Source of the DNA: Nitrospira lenta
Lineage (GTDB): Bacteria > Nitrospirota > Nitrospiria > Nitrospirales > Nitrospiraceae
Length of the DNA: 64,000 bases
Assembly: GCF_900403705.1 (NCBI RefSeq)
Contig: NZ_OUNR01000003.1
Location: 1 to 64,000, forward strand
Reading direction: 5' to 3'
The notes beneath the pieces were generated by a model. It was not told the origin of the DNA. It worked only from the letters and a program-made list of their open reading frames with translations, and made no database searches. Below are positions 28,729 through 38,731 of this stretch, piece after piece (position 1 is the first letter of the stretch; each line of letters starts with the position of its first letter). A program made the translations under genes and the position numbers.

Positions 28729-30411
28729 TCAGAGCTTGAAGCGCCCGATGAGGGTCTGGAGATTGACCGTGAGGCCATCCAATTCGCTGGCCGCGCCGGC
28801 GATCCGCTGTGTTTCTTCCCCCGTGGTGGCGATCACGCGCGAGATCACCTCCATGTTCATCCCGATCTGCCCGCTGGCCACCGTCTGCTCTTCCGTCGCC
28901 AGGGCAATCTGCACAATCATGTCGGTCACATGTTGCGAATTTGTCACGATCTCCTTCAGTGCGAAACCCGCCAGATCGGCCAACTCCACGCCGCTCTCCA
29001 TTTCCTTGGTCCCGGCGTCCATCGCGCTAATCGCGCCGGAAGTCTCCCCCTGAATCTGCTTAATCATGGACGCAATTTCTTTCGTCGCTTTGGACGTCCG
29101 CTCAGCCAGCTTCCGAACCTCATCAGCCACGACCGCGAACCCGCGCCCCTGCTCTCCTGCTCGCGCGGCTTCAATCGCCGCGTTGAGAGCCAGCAGGTTC
29201 GTCTGATCCGCGATATCGTCGATCACAAGGATAATTTCGCCGATTTGATCGCTGGACCGGCCCAAGGTCTGCACCGTACTGGCCGACTGGTTCACGACAT
29301 CGGAGATGCGCCGGATGCCGGCGATCGTAGCATTGACGCCGTGACCGCCTTTTTCCGCCGCAGCCTTCGCCGCCTTGGCCGCATCGGCCGTCTCGGTCGC
29401 GTTGTGCGAGGTTTCCGATATCGTCTTCGACATTTCCTGCACAGCCGCGGCGGCGCCGCTGGCCTGTAGCGTTTGCTCTTGGGCTCCGCGAGCCAAATGA
29501 TCGGCGCTCTGCGAAATGCGGGCGCTGGCGTCGGCCACATTGTGCGACATCTCCGCCACCTGACGGAGGGTTTCGCGCAAATCCATCACCATTTTATTGA
29601 ACGACTGTGTCAGCTGCCCGATTTCATCGCTCGGCCTCGACGAGGTTGCGGAGATGTCGATGGTGAGATCGCCCTGCGCCACCTGCACCGTCACATCGCG
29701 CAACCGGGCGACCGGCTTTGTCACCTTATGCCGGATGATCAGGAAAGACGCCAACTGCAAGACCCACAGCAACATCAGCATGACGATGATCGACTGAAGA
29801 TATTCATAGCTTTGCGCGGAGGCCTCCTCAACCTCCCGCTTGGTGCGCGTATCGAGCATACTCACAAATTCGGCCACCGGGGCCATGATCGTCGCTTTAT
29901 CCTGATGGTACTTGTCGTCGAACATGATGCGGCGAGCCTGCTCGAAGTCCGGCGCCGCCTTCCGCGTATACCCGCCTTGCCCATCGCTGAACTGTCCTTT
30001 GACGGCATTCATGGCGATCGTTTCGGTCGTCACCAACGAGTTGGAATTGTCTTCCGCTTCCTTCAGCTTGCGGAACTCGTCTTCGGTGAATCCCGCCTGC
30101 TGCATCAAGGTGCGCAACGCCACCTTCTGCCCGTCCAGACGAGTCGCCACGCCGTTGCGGACGGCCAGAATATTAAAGTATTCCGCTTCGTGCTTCTCGT
30201 TGCCGGTGATCACATAGGTGCGTGCCAGGCGCGTCAAATCATCCGACCCTTGACGGAGCTCATCGGCCAGCAGGTAGGACTCATAGCGGTTCACTTGAGC
30301 GGCCTCCAAGGTACGCTGGCCCTGCAACATGAGCACGGCCGCCACGCATAGGCCGGCCAGCAGTAATACCGTGACCGCAAAAATGGCCGTGACTATCTTT
30401 TGTAATGACAT
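28729..30411 (-). CDS. Methyl-accepting chemotaxis protein
   Basis: A 561-residue transmembrane chemoreceptor from the ATG at 30411, chosen for GAGGGAG; the frame extends 18 codons further. Domains: a first membrane helix (about 5-28), a periplasmic four-helix sensor region (30-215), a second helix (about 220-240), a HAMP domain, and a long cytoplasmic signalling coil with the hairpin tip [20 protein letters not shown]. It lies just downstream of ureD, so it could respond to urea or another nitrogen compound; that is inference. No che genes are nearby. Confidence 0.93.
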   Translation of the reverse strand: MSLQKIVTAIFAVTVLLLAGLCVAAVLMLQGQRTLEAAQVNRYESYLLADELRQGSDDLTRLARTYVITGNEKHEAEYFNILAVRNGVATRLDGQKVALRTLMQQAGFTEDEFRKLKEAEDNSNSLVTTETIAMNAVKGQFSDGQGGYTRKAAPDFEQARRIMFDDKYHQDKATIMAPVAEFVSMLDTRTKREVEEASAQSYEYLQSIIVMLMLLWVLQLASFLIIRHKVTKPVARLRDVTVQVAQGDLTIDISATSSRPSDEIGQLTQSFNKMVMDLRETLRQVAEMSHNVADASARISQSADHLARGAQEQTLQASGAAAAVQEMSKTISETSHNATETADAAKAAKAAAEKGGHGVNATIAGIRRISDVVNQSASTVQTLGRSSDQIGEIILVIDDIADQTNLLALNAAIEAARAGEQGRGFAVVADEVRKLAERTSKATKEIASMIKQIQGETSGAISAMDAGTKEMESGVELADLAGFALKEIVTNSQHVTDMIVQIALATEEQTVASGQIGMNMEVISRVIATTGEETQRIAGAASELDGLTVNLQTLIGRFKL

Positions 30412-30655
30412 ACGACGCTCCCTCTCTTGCCCAATGGACGCGCAACCGCTCTTACGCCACGACATCGGTAGGTAAACTCTCAGACTTGAGGCCCTATCGG
30501 CCGAATTCCATAAGAAATCGCAATTTAGATCAGTTGGCGGGCCGCACGTCGGGAAAGGCGGTTAACAGGCCGCTCTCAGGATAGGCCTGTCACGCACCCA
30601 TCAGAAGGCATCGGAACAGAAGACATCAGAAACAGATCGTTACAGGCAGGCTCGG

Positions 30656-31507
30656 TCAATACCGCCGCAACAACGGAGCGGGCAGATCCCAAAGGATCAG
30701 CCGCAGATGGCTCCAAGCGGCTTCTACAAATGCGGTGAGGGCCGGGGCCGATCGCGCCACGACTTTTACCACGAGTCCAGGCACAGCCGGCTTGGATACT
30801 CCCCCGAGTAACTGCTCCGGCTGCTGCCCACACAATTCAACCAGTTCATCCTCCAACGCGGCCAGTCTCTCCGGCCCGACCGCATCCCCGATCACAAAGA
30901 GCGACCCGACATAGTCCCAGCTCTTCACCAGGCCGCCGACGGAATCGGGCGTCACCGACAGCCGCTCGACGACCGAGCGTCCGGAAGCCATCCGAATGAC
31001 AATCTCATTCTCATAGCTTGCAAATGCCCACCGCTCCGCTCTTGCCACGCGCCCGGAAGCCATCGCATCCCACAGCACCACCGTCGCTCCCGGCGCCAGC
31101 TCGACATGGATCGATTGGCGAAATCGAGAACCGGCAAAAGGAATCGTCACTTCCGGCAGCCATTCCAGCCGCGCACCGGCACCGGCCGTCACACGGATCT
31201 CTTGCACGGCCGGCTCGCCTTCGCTCCGGTACACCCGAGTAGCCGAGGGACTCGTCATCAACACATGCGTATCTGCCTCCAGTCGCGCCGCCACCGTCAC
31301 ATGATCGCCGCCGACCAGACCGCCGGACGGATTCACCAGCCAGGTGTAGGCGCACCCGCTGTCATCGAGGAAGGAAGGAGGAAAGTAGTGCCACGGGCTT
31401 GAACAGGACGACTGGGTAAGGACCGTACGCGGCCCCTGCCGCTCAAACACATAACTCAGCGCACCCCGCCGTCCAACAGCATCCAGAACCGGATCATGTG
31501 CACTCAT
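30656..31507 (-). CDS. ureD: Urease accessory protein UreD
   Basis: Scaffold protein that binds apo-urease with UreF and UreG during nickel insertion. It has 283 residues from the ATG at 31507. The family segments TWLVNPSGGLVGGDHV, PSATRVYRS and the central LEWLPEVTIPFAGSRF are clear. The ribosome site is weak; a frame reaching 31585 overlaps ureG and is less likely. It is the last gene of the urease cluster, 22 bp after ureG. Confidence 0.93.
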   Translation of the reverse strand: MSAHDPVLDAVGRRGALSYVFERQGPRTVLTQSSCSSPWHYFPPSFLDDSGCAYTWLVNPSGGLVGGDHVTVAARLEADTHVLMTSPSATRVYRSEGEPAVQEIRVTAGAGARLEWLPEVTIPFAGSRFRQSIHVELAPGATVVLWDAMASGRVARAERWAFASYENEIVIRMASGRSVVERLSVTPDSVGGLVKSWDYVGSLFVIGDAVGPERLAALEDELVELCGQQPEQLLGGVSKPAVPGLVVKVVARSAPALTAFVEAAWSHLRLILWDLPAPLLRRY

Positions 31508-31529
31508 TGAACGCACCGCAGGCCTTTCG

Positions 31530-32201
31530 TCAATGATGGTGGGAGTGGCCTGGAATGAACGGCTCGATCCAGGCGACGACATCATTGAGGCCCTGGCCGG
31601 TCTTCAGGTTGGTGAAGATAAACGGCAACTCGCCGCGCATCTTACGACTGTCGCGATCCATGACAGTAAGATCAGCGCCGACATGCGGAGCGAGGTCGAT
31701 CTTATTGATCACGAGCAGGTCGGAACGTGTGATGCCGGGACCGCCTTTACGCGGGATCTTGTCTCCGGCAGCGACATCGATGACATAGATGACTTTGTCC
31801 GCCAGTTCGGGGCTGAAGGTCGCAGCCAGATTATCGCCGCCACTCTCGACAAACATCAGTTCGACTTCGGGATGCCGCTTCAGCAAATCGTCCAGCGCCT
31901 CCTGATTGTGCGAGGCATCTTCGCGGATCGCCGTGTGTGGACAGCCGCCGGTTTCAACGCCGAGGATCCGGTCTTGCGGGAGCGCACCGCGTTTGGTGAG
32001 AAACTCGGCGTCTTCCTTCGTGAAAATATCGTTGGTGACCACCGCGAGGCTATAGCGATCCCGCAGCGCCAGGCAGAGCGCCTCCACCAACGCCGTCTTG
32101 CCGGATCCCACCGGACCGCCGACACCGATGACCGGAATGCGCCGCGCCCGCGCCGCCGTTACTCGTCCTGTGCCACAAAAATGCTCGTCTTCCCGATGCA
32201 T
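31530..32201 (-). CDS. ureG: Urease accessory GTPase UreG
   Basis: GTPase that drives nickel delivery to urease. It has 223 residues with P-loop GGPVGSGKT (about 28-36), the metal-binding CPH of [11 protein letters not shown], and the [10 protein letters not shown] guanine motif. The protein ends GHSHHH, an unusual C-terminal His tail that could bind nickel, notable because no ureE is present in the cluster. GAGGG lies upstream of the ATG. Confidence 0.96.
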   Translation of the reverse strand: MHREDEHFCGTGRVTAARARRIPVIGVGGPVGSGKTALVEALCLALRDRYSLAVVTNDIFTKEDAEFLTKRGALPQDRILGVETGGCPHTAIREDASHNQEALDDLLKRHPEVELMFVESGGDNLAATFSPELADKVIYVIDVAAGDKIPRKGGPGITRSDLLVINKIDLAPHVGADLTVMDRDSRKMRGELPFIFTNLKTGQGLNDVVAWIEPFIPGHSHHH

Positions 32202-32216
32202 GGTTCGATCCCTCTG

Positions 32217-32903
32217 TTACGACCGAAACAACCGCGACTCCAATCGACTATGCCGCATCGCATAGATATCCTGAACCGGCGACCAGGAGCGCATCGCGCA
32301 TGGCTCCGCCGCCTGCCGGCTCACACGTTCGATGACTTCCAGCCAGCCGTCCAGCAACCGTTGGCCTTCGCGTTGCCCTACCGGGATCAGCTTCATGGCG
32401 GCAGCGACATACCCCGTCGCGACTTGATAGAGAAAGGCGGCAATCGAATCAGTTTTCGACCACCCGGCGGCCGCCAGCGTGAGCCCCATAGCAACGGCAA
32501 TATGTCCCGGCGTCTCATCCGCCTCGACCGCAGCCTGATAATCCTCGATCAATAGAGACCTGTCATTCTGTTCCGCCGCCAAGCGAATCACCTGCCGCCC
32601 CATCTGGCGGCTTGCCATTCGGCCTTCATACCCAAGCTTCATCGCATCCAGTTCATGATCGGCGGTCATCGCCGGTTCAAGGATTCCTGAAATGAATGCG
32701 CGATGCGCCATCCCCACGGCCACCGCTTCACGCTCGCCGATCCCGGCCGTCAACGATTCCGTGACAAAGCGAGCAAGGTCATCTGATGTCTTGACCGCCC
32801 CACCCTGCACCGCCGCCTCGAGGCCGGATGAATAGGCATAGCCTCCGGACGGAAAGAAGCTATCGACGAAGCGGAGACCTGTGAGCAGTGATCGCGTGTT
32901 CAT
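32217..32903 (-). CDS. ureF: Urease accessory protein UreF
   Basis: Helical chaperone that links UreD and UreG. It has 228 residues from the ATG at 32903. The opening LRFVDSFFPSGGYAYSSGLE is the family signature. The open frame continues upstream through a repeat element (32941-33061) that separates it from ureC, and that part is not considered coding. GAAGGA is the only nearby ribosome site. Confidence 0.93.
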   Translation of the reverse strand: MNTRSLLTGLRFVDSFFPSGGYAYSSGLEAAVQGGAVKTSDDLARFVTESLTAGIGEREAVAVGMAHRAFISGILEPAMTADHELDAMKLGYEGRMASRQMGRQVIRLAAEQNDRSLLIEDYQAAVEADETPGHIAVAMGLTLAAAGWSKTDSIAAFLYQVATGYVAAAMKLIPVGQREGQRLLDGWLEVIERVSRQAAEPCAMRSWSPVQDIYAMRHSRLESRLFRS

Positions 32904-32940
32904 TCGTCTGGCTGATCCTTCGGACCGCTCCTTCGAATAA

Positions 32941-33061
32941 GGCTGCTCAAAACGTTGTCCAGCAAGGCCGCAGCCGACGAACGCACCGGAGGCGTACCCT
33001 CTCGGGTACGTTGAGGATGCGTTCAAGGCAAGAACGCCGCTGGGCGACGTTTTCAGCAGCC
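32941..33061. repeat. Intergenic palindromic repeat element, copy 2, inside the urease cluster
   Basis: About 121 bp bounded by 23-base inverted arms matching at 20 positions (GGCTGCT..AAAACGT). The interior shares AAGGCCGCAGC, GACGA and GGCGTAC with the element at 28305-28422. It ends 1 bp from the ureC stop codon and fills the ureC-ureF gap, so a strong hairpin would form within the urease mRNA and could lower expression of the accessory genes. Confidence 0.7.
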
Positions 33062-33062
33062 G

Positions 33063-34790
33063 TCAAAACAGGAAATACCGCTGCGCCATGGGCAACACCG
33101 CGAGCGGATCACAGGTGAGGATTTGCCCGTCGGCCTTCACGACATACGTTTCCGGATCGACTTCAATATGCGGCAGCGCATCGTTCAGCTTCATATCCCG
33201 CTTGCCGATCCCGCGGCATTTCTTCACGGTGGCCACGCGCTTCTGCAAGCCAAGTTTCGTATGGACCTCTTGCTCCATGGCTGACTTCGAGAGAAAGGTC
33301 AGACTCGTGGCAAAGGGCGCCCGGCCAAAGCTGCCGAACATCGGCCTGGTCAAGACAGGCTGGGGCGTCGGAATCGATGCGTTCGGATCGCCCATCGCCG
33401 CCGACATCGGGAACCCGCCCTTCAACACGATGTCAGGCTTGACGCCGAAGAAGGCCGGTTTCCACAACACGAGGTCGGCGAGTTTCCCGACTTCAATCGA
33501 TCCGACTTCATGCGCGATTCCGTGCGCAATCGCGGGATTGATCGTGTACTTGGCCACATACCGCCGCACGCGGAAATTATCGTTGCTGCCGGACAGCTTC
33601 TCCGCCGCCGTCTGCGACAGATGCCCGCGTTGCACTTTCATCTTATGCGCCGTCTGCCAGGTGCGGATGATCACTTCGCCCACCCGCCCCATCGCCTGCG
33701 AATCGGAGGACATGATGCTGATCGCACCCATGTCGTGCAGAATATCTTCGGCGGCAATCGTTTCGCGGCGGATGCGCGACTCCGCGAAGGCAATATCCTC
33801 GGGCACGCGCGGATTCAAATGGTGACAGACCATGAGCATGTCGAGATGCTCGTCCATCGTATTGACGGTGAAGGGCATCGTCGGGTTGGTGGACGACGGC
33901 AGGACATTGGCCTCGCCGCATACTTTGATGATATCCGGCGCATGCCCTCCGCCCGCTCCTTCCGTGTGGAAGGAATGGATGGTGCGCCCCTTGAACGCCT
34001 TGATGGTGTCTTCGACAAACCCGGCTTCATTCAACGTGTCGGTATGGATCGCCACCTGCACGTCATAGTCTTCCGCGACATCGAGACAGGTCGAAATCGC
34101 CGCCGGTGTCGTCCCCCAATCTTCGTGCAGCTTGAGGCCGATCGCGCCGGCTTCGATCTGTTCCCGCAATCCCTCCGGCAACGACGAATTGCCTTTCCCT
34201 AAAAATCCGAGATTGACCGGAAACCCGTCAGCCGCTTCCAGCATGCGATGCAGATTCCACGCGCCCGGCGTACAGGTCGTCGCATTCGTCCCCGTCGCGG
34301 GACCGGTCCCTCCACCGATCAACGTCGTCAGTCCGTTCGCAATCGCTTCCGTAATGATTTGCGGACAGATGAAATGGATGTGCGTGTCGATCCCCCCCGC
34401 CGTGATGATCTTTCCCTCGGCGGACAGGACTTCAGTCCCCGGTCCGATTTCCATGCCCTTCGTGACTCCGTCCATGAGATCGGGATTGCCCGCCTTGCCG
34501 ATGCCGACAATACGGCCATCGCGAATCCCGATGTCGGCCTTCACGATCCCCCACCAATCGATAATGATCGCATTGGTGATGACGAGATCGAGCGCGCCTT
34601 TGGCGCGAGTGGCGGAAGGCGATTGTCCCATGCCGTCGCGGATGACTTTGCCTCCGCCGAATTTGGCTTCTTCGCCTGGCACCGTCAGGTCGCGGGTGAT
34701 TTCGATCAGGAGCTCCGTATCCGCCAGACGCACGCGATCGCCGGCTGTCGGCCCGTAGAGATCGTTGTATTGGCGTCGGGTGAGTTTCAT
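33063..34790 (-). CDS. ureC: Urease alpha (catalytic) subunit
   Basis: Hydrolyses urea to ammonia and carbamate at a di-nickel site. It has 575 residues, close to the usual 567-573. Metal ligands are visible: H137 and H139 (DTHIHF), the carbamylated K220 (GLKLHEDWG), H249 and H275, and the flexible-flap catalytic His in VCHHLNP (323/324). The start overlaps the ureB stop by 4 bp. All key residues are present, so it should be active once nickel is loaded. Confidence 0.98.
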   Translation of the reverse strand: MKLTRRQYNDLYGPTAGDRVRLADTELLIEITRDLTVPGEEAKFGGGKVIRDGMGQSPSATRAKGALDLVITNAIIIDWWGIVKADIGIRDGRIVGIGKAGNPDLMDGVTKGMEIGPGTEVLSAEGKIITAGGIDTHIHFICPQIITEAIANGLTTLIGGGTGPATGTNATTCTPGAWNLHRMLEAADGFPVNLGFLGKGNSSLPEGLREQIEAGAIGLKLHEDWGTTPAAISTCLDVAEDYDVQVAIHTDTLNEAGFVEDTIKAFKGRTIHSFHTEGAGGGHAPDIIKVCGEANVLPSSTNPTMPFTVNTMDEHLDMLMVCHHLNPRVPEDIAFAESRIRRETIAAEDILHDMGAISIMSSDSQAMGRVGEVIIRTWQTAHKMKVQRGHLSQTAAEKLSGSNDNFRVRRYVAKYTINPAIAHGIAHEVGSIEVGKLADLVLWKPAFFGVKPDIVLKGGFPMSAAMGDPNASIPTPQPVLTRPMFGSFGRAPFATSLTFLSKSAMEQEVHTKLGLQKRVATVKKCRGIGKRDMKLNDALPHIEVDPETYVVKADGQILTCDPLAVLPMAQRYFLF

Positions 34791-35257
34791 AGTCCCGTCC
34801 CCTTCCCGATAAAGCCCGACTCCTTGGCCCTGGCTATCGCCTGTTGCTTTACGTTCGGATCATCCAGCCGGCCATTCACCAGGCCATTGATCCCGTACAC
34901 CACCCGATTGCCACCGAATGCCACCAACGTCACGCGCTTGTCTTCGCCCGGCTCAAATCGCACCGCCGTTCCGGCCGGCACTTGCAAGCGGAAGCCATAC
35001 GCCTTCTCGCGATCGAACCGCAACGCCCGATTGGCTTCGAAGAAGTGACAGTGCGACCCCACCTGAATCGGCCGGTCACCGGTGTTTGCGACGGTCAGCT
35101 CGACAAGCGGCCGGCCGTTGAGCGCAATGATGTCGCCTTCGCCGAGGATGACCTCACCGGGAATCACCGCGGCAGGCTGGAGAGACACTTTCTTCACCAC
35201 CTTCACAGCGGCTGCCCGCTTGGCCGGCTTTTTCTTGACCGTCGAGGACTTCTTCAT
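34787..35257 (-). CDS. ureB: Urease beta subunit with a basic N-terminal extension
   Basis: Structural subunit of urease, 156 residues. The core from about residue 30 ([18 protein letters not shown]) to [14 protein letters not shown] is typical of UreB, which is normally about 100-110 residues. The first 25 residues are Lys/Ala-rich ([20 protein letters not shown]), an extension not needed for the core fold. The overlap with ureC and the 10-bp gap from ureA show an operon. Confidence 0.95.
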   Translation of the reverse strand: MKKSSTVKKKPAKRAAAVKVVKKVSLQPAAVIPGEVILGEGDIIALNGRPLVELTVANTGDRPIQVGSHCHFFEANRALRFDREKAYGFRLQVPAGTAVRFEPGEDKRVTLVAFGGNRVVYGINGLVNGRLDDPNVKQQAIARAKESGFIGKGTGL

Positions 35258-35267
35258 ATGACACCAC

Positions 35268-35570
35268 CTATCGAATCGGTTCGTGAACGGTCACGAGTTT
35301 TGTCCCATCCGGAAATGTGCCCTCTACTTGAAGCTCGGGAATCATCTCCGCCACGCCGGACATGACGTCGCTTTTCTTCAACAGCGTCGCGCCATAGCTC
35401 ATCAAATCCGACACCGCGCGGCCGTCGCGAATCCCTTCTAGAATCGCCGCGGTGATGTAGGCCATCGCTTCCGGGTGATTCAACTTCAACCCGCGCGCCT
35501 TCCGCTCCTTCGCCAGATTGGCCGCGACATAAATCAGGAGCTTTTCTTGTTCTCTCGGCGTCAGATGCAT
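35268..35570 (-). CDS. ureA: Urease gamma subunit
   Basis: Structural subunit of urease, exactly 100 residues from the ATG at 35570, the standard length. It begins [20 protein letters not shown] and contains [21 protein letters not shown], the family signature. GAGG lies upstream. A longer frame to 35639 overlaps the preceding gene and is not chosen. Confidence 0.97.
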   Translation of the reverse strand: MHLTPREQEKLLIYVAANLAKERKARGLKLNHPEAMAYITAAILEGIRDGRAVSDLMSYGATLLKKSDVMSGVAEMIPELQVEGTFPDGTKLVTVHEPIR

Positions 35571-35577
35571 GAGATCC

Positions 35578-36036
35578 TCACTCCGATGGCAGTACACCAA
35601 AGTCTTTGGCAATCGCACGAACGAGTGGATTGAGTGCAAATGGATTGAGGTTGGGAACGAAGATCGTCACTTTCATCCAAACCTTCTCCCCCTTCACAAT
35701 CCAGAGGCCATTCACCATCGGCGGTTTCAAAAGGCAGTTCCCTCTGACGAGAACATCGACGAAGCCGGTATCGTCCTTCAGCGTGACGAAGTAACTTCCG
35801 ATACAAGGGCTTACTAATCGCCAATCGTCGAAATTCTCTTCAGTAATTGGTTCAACGGCCTCGACGACACCCGACAGAATCAGATCGCGCCCGATCAGAG
35901 CACTCGTTCGTTCCCGCAACTCCTTAATCGGCAGCTGCCGGCCGGCTGGAAGATCCGCCGCAGCAACGGAACCGGATAACGTACTGACAACGACCATCAC
36001 ACCCATACAGACAGTCAGTATACCCGGCCACTTCAA
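35578..36036 (-). CDS. Exported hypothetical protein between urtE and ureA
   Basis: A 152-residue protein with a signal peptide (about 1-27, cut near VAAADLP), so periplasmic. The body has the length and beta-rich look of an OB-fold ([33 protein letters not shown]). Two Cys (about 78 and 101) could form a disulfide. It starts with TTG, supported by AAGGGG upstream; an ATG ten codons in is possible. It lies between the urea transporter and urease genes with tight spacing, so it is probably cotranscribed. Function unknown. Confidence 0.7.
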   Translation of the reverse strand: MKWPGILTVCMGVMVVVSTLSGSVAAADLPAGRQLPIKELRERTSALIGRDLILSGVVEAVEPITEENFDDWRLVSPCIGSYFVTLKDDTGFVDVLVRGNCLLKPPMVNGLWIVKGEKVWMKVTIFVPNLNPFALNPLVRAIAKDFGVLPSE

Positions 36037-36090
36037 TCGCGCACCCCTTAGTACCCACTCTCAACCGTCCCCACTGCCCGGACAGCTACT

Positions 36091-36801
36091 CTATACCACC
36101 AGATGCCGCTTCACCTCTTCGGCGCTCAATTCGCTCGTCTTGCCGGCGGCCACGACCGCTCCTTTCGCCATGATGACGTAGGCGTCGGCCAACCGCGCGG
36201 CAAAGTGCAGCCCCTGTTCGACCAGGAGAATAGCGAAACGCCTGGAGTTTTTGAAGCCGATTATCACGTCTTCGATCTGATCGACGACGGAGGGCTGAAT
36301 CCCTTCAGTCGGTTCGTCGAGCAAAAGAACTTTAGGATCGGAGAGGATCGCCCGGCCGATTGCTAATTGCTGCTGCTCACCGCCGCTCAAGACGCCGCCC
36401 GGCCGCTCCAGAATTTGCGTCAGCTTGGGAAAAAGTCGATACACCTCATCGAACGCCGTTTTCTCCGTCGCGCTATCGCCCTTCGTGGCCCGCGCCCAGA
36501 AGCCGAGCTGTAAATTCTCGCGCACGGTGAGATGCGGGATGATCTCACGCCCTTGGGGGACATAGGCCAGTCCCTTCCTCGCCCGCCGGTCTGTCGCCTC
36601 GTTCGTAATATCCATCCCGTTCAGCGCGATCTGCCCGGACCGCACCGGCAGCAATCCCATAATGGCCTTCAACGTGGTGGTCTTGCCCACCCCGTTGCGT
36701 CCCATGAGACAAGCAACCTGCCCCGCCTCAATCGTGAACGAGACTTCGCGCAAGATGTGACTCTCGCCGTAATAGACGTTGATGTTCTGTAGCTGCAACA
36801 T
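36091..36801 (-). CDS. urtE: Urea ABC transporter ATPase UrtE
   Basis: Cytoplasmic ATPase subunit of the urea importer, 236 residues, LivF-like. It has Walker A GRNGVGKTT, signature LSGGEQQQLAIGRA and Walker B VLLLDEPTEGIQP. The start follows urtD by 2 bp. It forms the heterodimeric motor with UrtD. Confidence 0.96.
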   Translation of the reverse strand: MLQLQNINVYYGESHILREVSFTIEAGQVACLMGRNGVGKTTTLKAIMGLLPVRSGQIALNGMDITNEATDRRARKGLAYVPQGREIIPHLTVRENLQLGFWARATKGDSATEKTAFDEVYRLFPKLTQILERPGGVLSGGEQQQLAIGRAILSDPKVLLLDEPTEGIQPSVVDQIEDVIIGFKNSRRFAILLVEQGLHFAARLADAYVIMAKGAVVAAGKTSELSAEEVKRHLVV

Positions 36802-36803
36802 CC

Positions 36804-37568
36804 CTAATGTCCAACCTTCTGACGGCCAAGGTAAATTTCCCGCACCCGCTCATTCGCCTGGATGACATCGACCGTGCCTTCGCAGATCACCGTCCCCTCA
36901 TGCAGAACCGTGACGGTGCGGGCAATCTGCCTGACGAATTCCATGTCATGCTCAATGACAATGACCGCATGTTTCTCCGCGAGCGTCTGGAGCAACACTC
37001 CGGTCTGCTCGGTTTCTTTATCCGTCATGCCGGCAACCGGTTCATCCACAAGCAACAGCGCCGGATCCTGCAAAATGACCATGCCGATTTCCAGCCACTG
37101 TTTCTGCCCGTGCGAGAGCGAGCCGGCCCGCCGGTGCGGATGCTCCTGCAGCCCAATCGTTTCCAGCGTCGCCTCGATTCGCTCCCGTTCAGCGGGGGTT
37201 GATTTGCTCAGGAGCGTGACGAACACCCCTTTGCTGTCCCGCTTCAACGATAGATCCAGATTCTCCCAGACCGTCAGGTTGCTGTAGATCGACGGCGCTT
37301 GGAACTTGCGGCCGATCCCCAGCTTCGTAATTTCATCTTCCCGCTTCCCAATCAGATCGACATCCTTGCCGAAAATCACGCGTCCGTGAACCGGCTTCGT
37401 TTTGCCGCAGATCACGTCCAGCAATGTCGTCTTCCCGGCGCCGTTCGGTCCGATGACCACGCGCAATTCGTGATAATTAACAATGAAGTTCAGGTTGTTG
37501 AGCGCCTTGAATCCGTCGTAATCGACAATGACGCCTTCCAGATAAATGATGGAACCTTTGTCGCTCAT
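36804..37568 (-). CDS. urtD: Urea ABC transporter ATPase UrtD
   Basis: Second ATPase of the urea importer, 254 residues, LivG-like. Walker A GPNGAGKTT, signature LSHGQKQWLEIGM (the Ser-His-Gly variant common in UrtD) and Walker B LLLVDEPVAGMTD are present. Its start overlaps the urtC stop by 4 bp. Confidence 0.96.
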   Translation of the reverse strand: MSDKGSIIYLEGVIVDYDGFKALNNLNFIVNYHELRVVIGPNGAGKTTLLDVICGKTKPVHGRVIFGKDVDLIGKREDEITKLGIGRKFQAPSIYSNLTVWENLDLSLKRDSKGVFVTLLSKSTPAERERIEATLETIGLQEHPHRRAGSLSHGQKQWLEIGMVILQDPALLLVDEPVAGMTDKETEQTGVLLQTLAEKHAVIVIEHDMEFVRQIARTVTVLHEGTVICEGTVDVIQANERVREIYLGRQKVGH

Positions 37569-38731
37569 GACGCTGCTCCTTCCGGCTCAGGCTTGGCTTT
37601 TCTGAATCGTTTCCGGATCGTGTCGATATGCATGCGCCGCATGAGGCCCACCAAGCCGTCGGGAAACAGCAGCACCACCGCAATGAAGAGACCGCCCAGA
37701 AAGAAGGGCCAGAGCTCGGGGAAATAATTCGTCAGGATGCTGCGGCCGAAGTTGACGCCGACCGCACCGATGATGGCGCCGATCAAGGTACCTCGTCCCC
37801 CGACTGCAACCCAAATCACCATTTCCAGCGAAGGCAGCACACCGATCTGCGCGGGCGTAATAATCCCCACCTGCGGCACATACAAGAGTCCGGCGAGTCC
37901 CGCGAGCCCGGCCGACACCACAAACACAAACACCTTATAATTCGACGGCGAATAACCTGAGAATAGGACCCGCTGCTCGCTGTCGCGCACCGCGACCAGC
38001 ACCTTGCCCGCGCGTGACTGGATGATCCACCGGCAGAGGAAATACGCCCCGCCCAGCGCCAGAACGGTGACGACGTACAGCGTGCGTTGCGTGCCCGGAT
38101 CGCTCAGTCGGAACCCCAGGAGCTGCTTGAAATCCGTCAATCCGTTGGTTCCACCCAGGTTGGTTTCGTTGCGATTGAACACCAGCCAGGCCGACAGGGC
38201 CACAGCCTGCGTGATGATCGCGAAATACACCCCCTTGATCCGGCTCCGAAACACCAGCAGGCCGAAAACCCAGGCGCAGGCCATGGGGACGAGAATGCCC
38301 AACCCCACCGCCGCCAGAAAACTGTAGAACGGCGTCCAGAACAGGGGCAATTCCTTGACCTGGTTCCACACCATGAAATCCGGCAGGGCACTGCCATAGA
38401 CGCCTTCCGATCCGATCGTGAGCATCAGGTGCATGCCGATGCAGTAGGCGCCGATACCGAAAAACACCCCTTGCCCCAGACTCAGAATGCCGGTGTACCC
38501 CCAGATGAGATCCAACCCCAGGGCCAGAATGGCGAAGGCGAGAAACTTCCCGAATCGGTTCAGCGTGAAATCCGAGACGTACAGCCACGAATCTTCAGCG
38601 GGCAGGAGGTTCAACGCCGGCAGGACGACAAGGAGCACCAACCCGACGAGCCAGAAGAGAAGCCCCTCACGTTCTGGTTTCGGTTGCGTTTCGATCGAGG
38701 TCTCGTTGATCGTGTTCATGTTAGTCCGCAT
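37565..38731 (-). CDS. urtC: Urea ABC transporter permease UrtC
   Basis: Inner-membrane permease of the LivM type, 388 residues, with about ten hydrophobic helices and the motif VRDSEQRVLFSGYSPSNYKVF before the later helices. It begins with a hydrophilic N-terminus and overlaps the urtB stop by 11 bp. With UrtB it forms the urea channel across the inner membrane. Confidence 0.95.
   Translation of the reverse strand: MRTNMNTINETSIETQPKPEREGLLFWLVGLVLLVVLPALNLLPAEDSWLYVSDFTLNRFGKFLAFAILALGLDLIWGYTGILSLGQGVFFGIGAYCIGMHLMLTIGSEGVYGSALPDFMVWNQVKELPLFWTPFYSFLAAVGLGILVPMACAWVFGLLVFRSRIKGVYFAIITQAVALSAWLVFNRNETNLGGTNGLTDFKQLLGFRLSDPGTQRTLYVVTVLALGGAYFLCRWIIQSRAGKVLVAVRDSEQRVLFSGYSPSNYKVFVFVVSAGLAGLAGLLYVPQVGIITPAQIGVLPSLEMVIWVAVGGRGTLIGAIIGAVGVNFGRSILTNYFPELWPFFLGGLFIAVVLLFPDGLVGLMRRMHIDTIRKRFRKAKPEPEGAAS

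Noticed and set aside
32904-33026. N-terminal extension of UreF
   Set aside because: It runs through the palindromic repeat element and is not UreF-like; the conserved protein start is just after 32903.
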